NCBI GenBank assembly: GCA_964592115.1
Contig: CAZQCP010000068.1
Location: 1 to 15,347, forward strand
From: Sva-07 sp964592115
GTDB taxonomy: Bacteria; Actinomycetota; Acidimicrobiia; Acidimicrobiales; Ilumatobacteraceae
Length of the DNA stretch: 15,347 bases
Reading direction: 5' to 3'
Positions 14,717 to 15,347 of the stretch are shown here, piece after piece. Position numbers and translations under genes: made by a program. Positions within the stretch are counted from its first letter, which is position 1, and each line of letters begins with the position of its first letter. Below the pieces are notes generated by a model. That model was not told the origin of the DNA. It did not search any database and saw only the letters and a list, made by a program, of their open reading frames with translations.

Positions 14717-14729
14717 GGTGCCTGGCACC
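14717..14729. repeat. 13-bp palindrome GGTGCC-T-GGCACC
   Basis: Six-base arms GGTGCC (14717-14722) and GGCACC (14724-14729) are separated by one T. It sits 50 bp upstream of the HNH gene start. It may be a protein-binding site or one member of a dispersed short palindrome family; only one copy was seen in this window. Confidence 0.6.
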
Positions 14730-14775
14730 GTTGTGACATCGCCAGCAATCGGCGAGCGTCACCTACGATTGCGGC

Positions 14776-14832
14776 GTGGGAGATGTAACCACCCGCGCGG
14801 GGGTGGTCACGTGCCACCCGTCCCGTTCGTAG
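14776..14832 (+). other. Candidate leaderless 18-codon upstream ORF
   Basis: TACGAT (14764-14769) is followed by 6 nt and a GTG at 14776, the same leaderless spacing as the M20 gene. The ORF has 18 sense codons (read as MGDVTTRAGVVTCHPSRS if the GTG initiates as Met) and stops at TAG 14830-14832, 57 nt before the DUF7144-like ATG. It spans most of the shared block, so it could equally be chance. Confidence 0.2.
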
Positions 14833-14836
14833 CGTC
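14787..14836 (+). promoter_or_regulatory. Shared promoter block, copy 2 (DUF7144-like gene)
   Basis: It matches 7470-7519 at 38 of 50 bases, ungapped. It contains a perfect interrupted palindrome ACCACCC (14788-14794), GCGCGG, GGGTGGT (14801-14807), then CCACCCG (14814-14820) and GTTCGTAGCGTC (14825-14836). TAGCGT at 14830-14835 is the matching -10 candidate, again 22 nt after the palindrome. No gene ends nearby, so the palindrome is not an obvious terminator. The palindrome ends 82 nt before the ATG. Confidence 0.55.
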
Positions 14837-14889
14837 ACTCGTGCCGAGTTGGGGATCCGATCGCGCACGACTACAGAAGGAGCAGTCCG

Positions 14890-15285
14890 ATGAGTGACGA
14901 GGTCAGCATGTGGGCGAAGGGGTGGGCGTCGTTCGCGGCGTTCATGTTGATCATGGTCGGCGTGTTTCACGCGATGGCGGGTTTGGTCGCCCTGTTCGAC
15001 GACGACTACTACCTGGTCGGCCAGGAGTGGGTCTTCGAGTTCGACGTCACAGCGTGGGGCTGGATCCATCTGATCGGCGGCCTCATCGTGCTCGCTTCAG
15101 GGATCGGGATCCTGAGCGGCAACGTCCTCGCCCGCACCGTCGGCGTGATCGCCGCGCTGTTGAGCGCCATCGCCAACTTCGCATGGTTGCCGTATCAGCC
15201 TGTCTGGGCCTCGATCATGATCGCGATCTGTGTCGCCGTCATCTGGGCGCTGACCGTCCACGGCCGCGACCTCGTGGCGCCGTAA
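14890..15285 (+). CDS. Four-helix membrane protein, DUF7144-like
   Basis: The 131-residue product has four hydrophobic helices (about 12-34, 55-76, 80-98 and 103-122). Family-like features are 'MVGVFHAMAGLVALFDDDYY' and 'TAWGWIHLIGGLIVLASGIGIL', closing with 'ALTVHGRD'. This pattern matches small actinobacterial membrane proteins annotated DUF7144; no function is known. The ATG at 14890 has a good ribosome site (AGAAGGAG, 14874-14881) 8 nt upstream, unlike the leaderless genes nearby. The start of the gene is preceded by the shared promoter block, linking its control to the M20 peptidase gene. A long hairpin lies just after the stop. Confidence 0.83.
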   Translation: MSDEVSMWAKGWASFAAFMLIMVGVFHAMAGLVALFDDDYYLVGQEWVFEFDVTAWGWIHLIGGLIVLASGIGILSGNVLARTVGVIAALLSAIANFAWLPYQPVWASIMIAICVAVIWALTVHGRDLVAP

Positions 15286-15286
15286 C

Positions 15287-15335
15287 GATCTGGGGCGGAT
15301 TCGTTCCGCTCTCCGGAACGATTCTGGCCCAGATC
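15287..15335 (+). terminator. Long two-part hairpin after the DUF7144-like gene
   Basis: Outer arms GATCTGGG (15287-15294) and CCCAGATC (15328-15335) enclose inner arms TCGTTCCG (15301-15308) and CGGAACGA (15314-15321) with a 5-nt loop; a 6x6 internal loop separates them. It starts 2 nt after the stop codon. There is no U-tract, so it is a U-less terminator or a 3'-end stabilising structure. Confidence 0.6.
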
Positions 15336-15347
15336 AGAACAGCGGGG

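Larger units (their letters stand above)
14668..14889. other. Divergent regulatory interval
   Basis: This 222-bp gap between the HNH gene (-) and the DUF7144-like gene (+) holds several listed elements: a 13-bp palindrome, the second copy of the shared promoter block, a TACGAT-N6-GTG leaderless-type start with an 18-codon ORF, and a good ribosome binding site before 14890. No RNA gene was recognised. Confidence 0.6.

Noticed and set aside
13579..14736. Plus-strand ORF opposite the HNH gene
   Set aside because: Shadow of the DUF222/HNH gene; no recognisable protein features.

Overview
The window is G+C-rich (roughly two thirds by eye). It looks like actinobacterial DNA, probably Acidimicrobiia (Ilumatobacter-like). 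That placement is an inference from four things: strong G/C third-position bias, several start codons without a ribosome binding site that sit 6 nt after a TANNNT box (leaderless style), a 13E12-type HNH protein, and a large LuxR-type regulator. No rRNA, tRNA, CRISPR array, insertion sequence or phage module was seen.

Layout, left half. The window opens inside a large LuxR/LAL-type regulator (2-1921, +) that has lost its N-terminus to the window edge. Convergent to it is a DUF1254/DUF1214 protein (1954-3324, -). A gene-poor divergent interval follows, then a half-size ABC exporter (3696-5492, +). Next is an AT-rich island (about 5500-5580) carrying a clear sigma-70 type promoter for a small DoxX-like membrane protein (5579-6034, +). 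A CPA1-type cation/proton antiporter follows (6171-7457, +), then an M20 metallopeptidase (7525-8925, +) that overlaps a YihY/BrkB-type membrane protein (8922-9875, +) by four bases.

Layout, right half. Three minus-strand genes form one likely unit, in transcription order: a cysteine-free carboxymuconolactone-decarboxylase-like protein (12229-12546), a 498-residue lipoprotein joining a coiled coil, two peptidoglycan-binding-like domains and two PF03640-type repeats (10664-12160), and a second lipoprotein with a Pro-rich stalk and one membrane helix (9915-10667). A second minus-strand unit runs from a 13E12/DUF222 HNH protein (13264-14667), possibly through a 61-codon ORF, to a YjbR/MmcQ-type protein (12684-13082). 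The window ends with a four-helix DUF7144-like membrane protein (14890-15285, +) and a long hairpin.

The most notable signal is regulatory. Promoter regions of the M20 peptidase and the DUF7144-like gene share an ungapped block (7470-7519 and 14787-14836) with 38 of 50 identical bases. It holds an interrupted palindrome ACCACCC-N6-GGGTGGT, exact in one copy and degenerate in the other, placed exactly 22 nt before a TANNNT box. A third, exact copy of the palindrome lies 84 nt upstream of the CMD/lipoprotein unit, nearly the same distance as the 82 nt seen at the DUF7144-like gene. This suggests a small shared regulon of envelope and membrane genes. The regulator is not identifiable here, and genome-wide motif counts are needed to exclude a common repeat.
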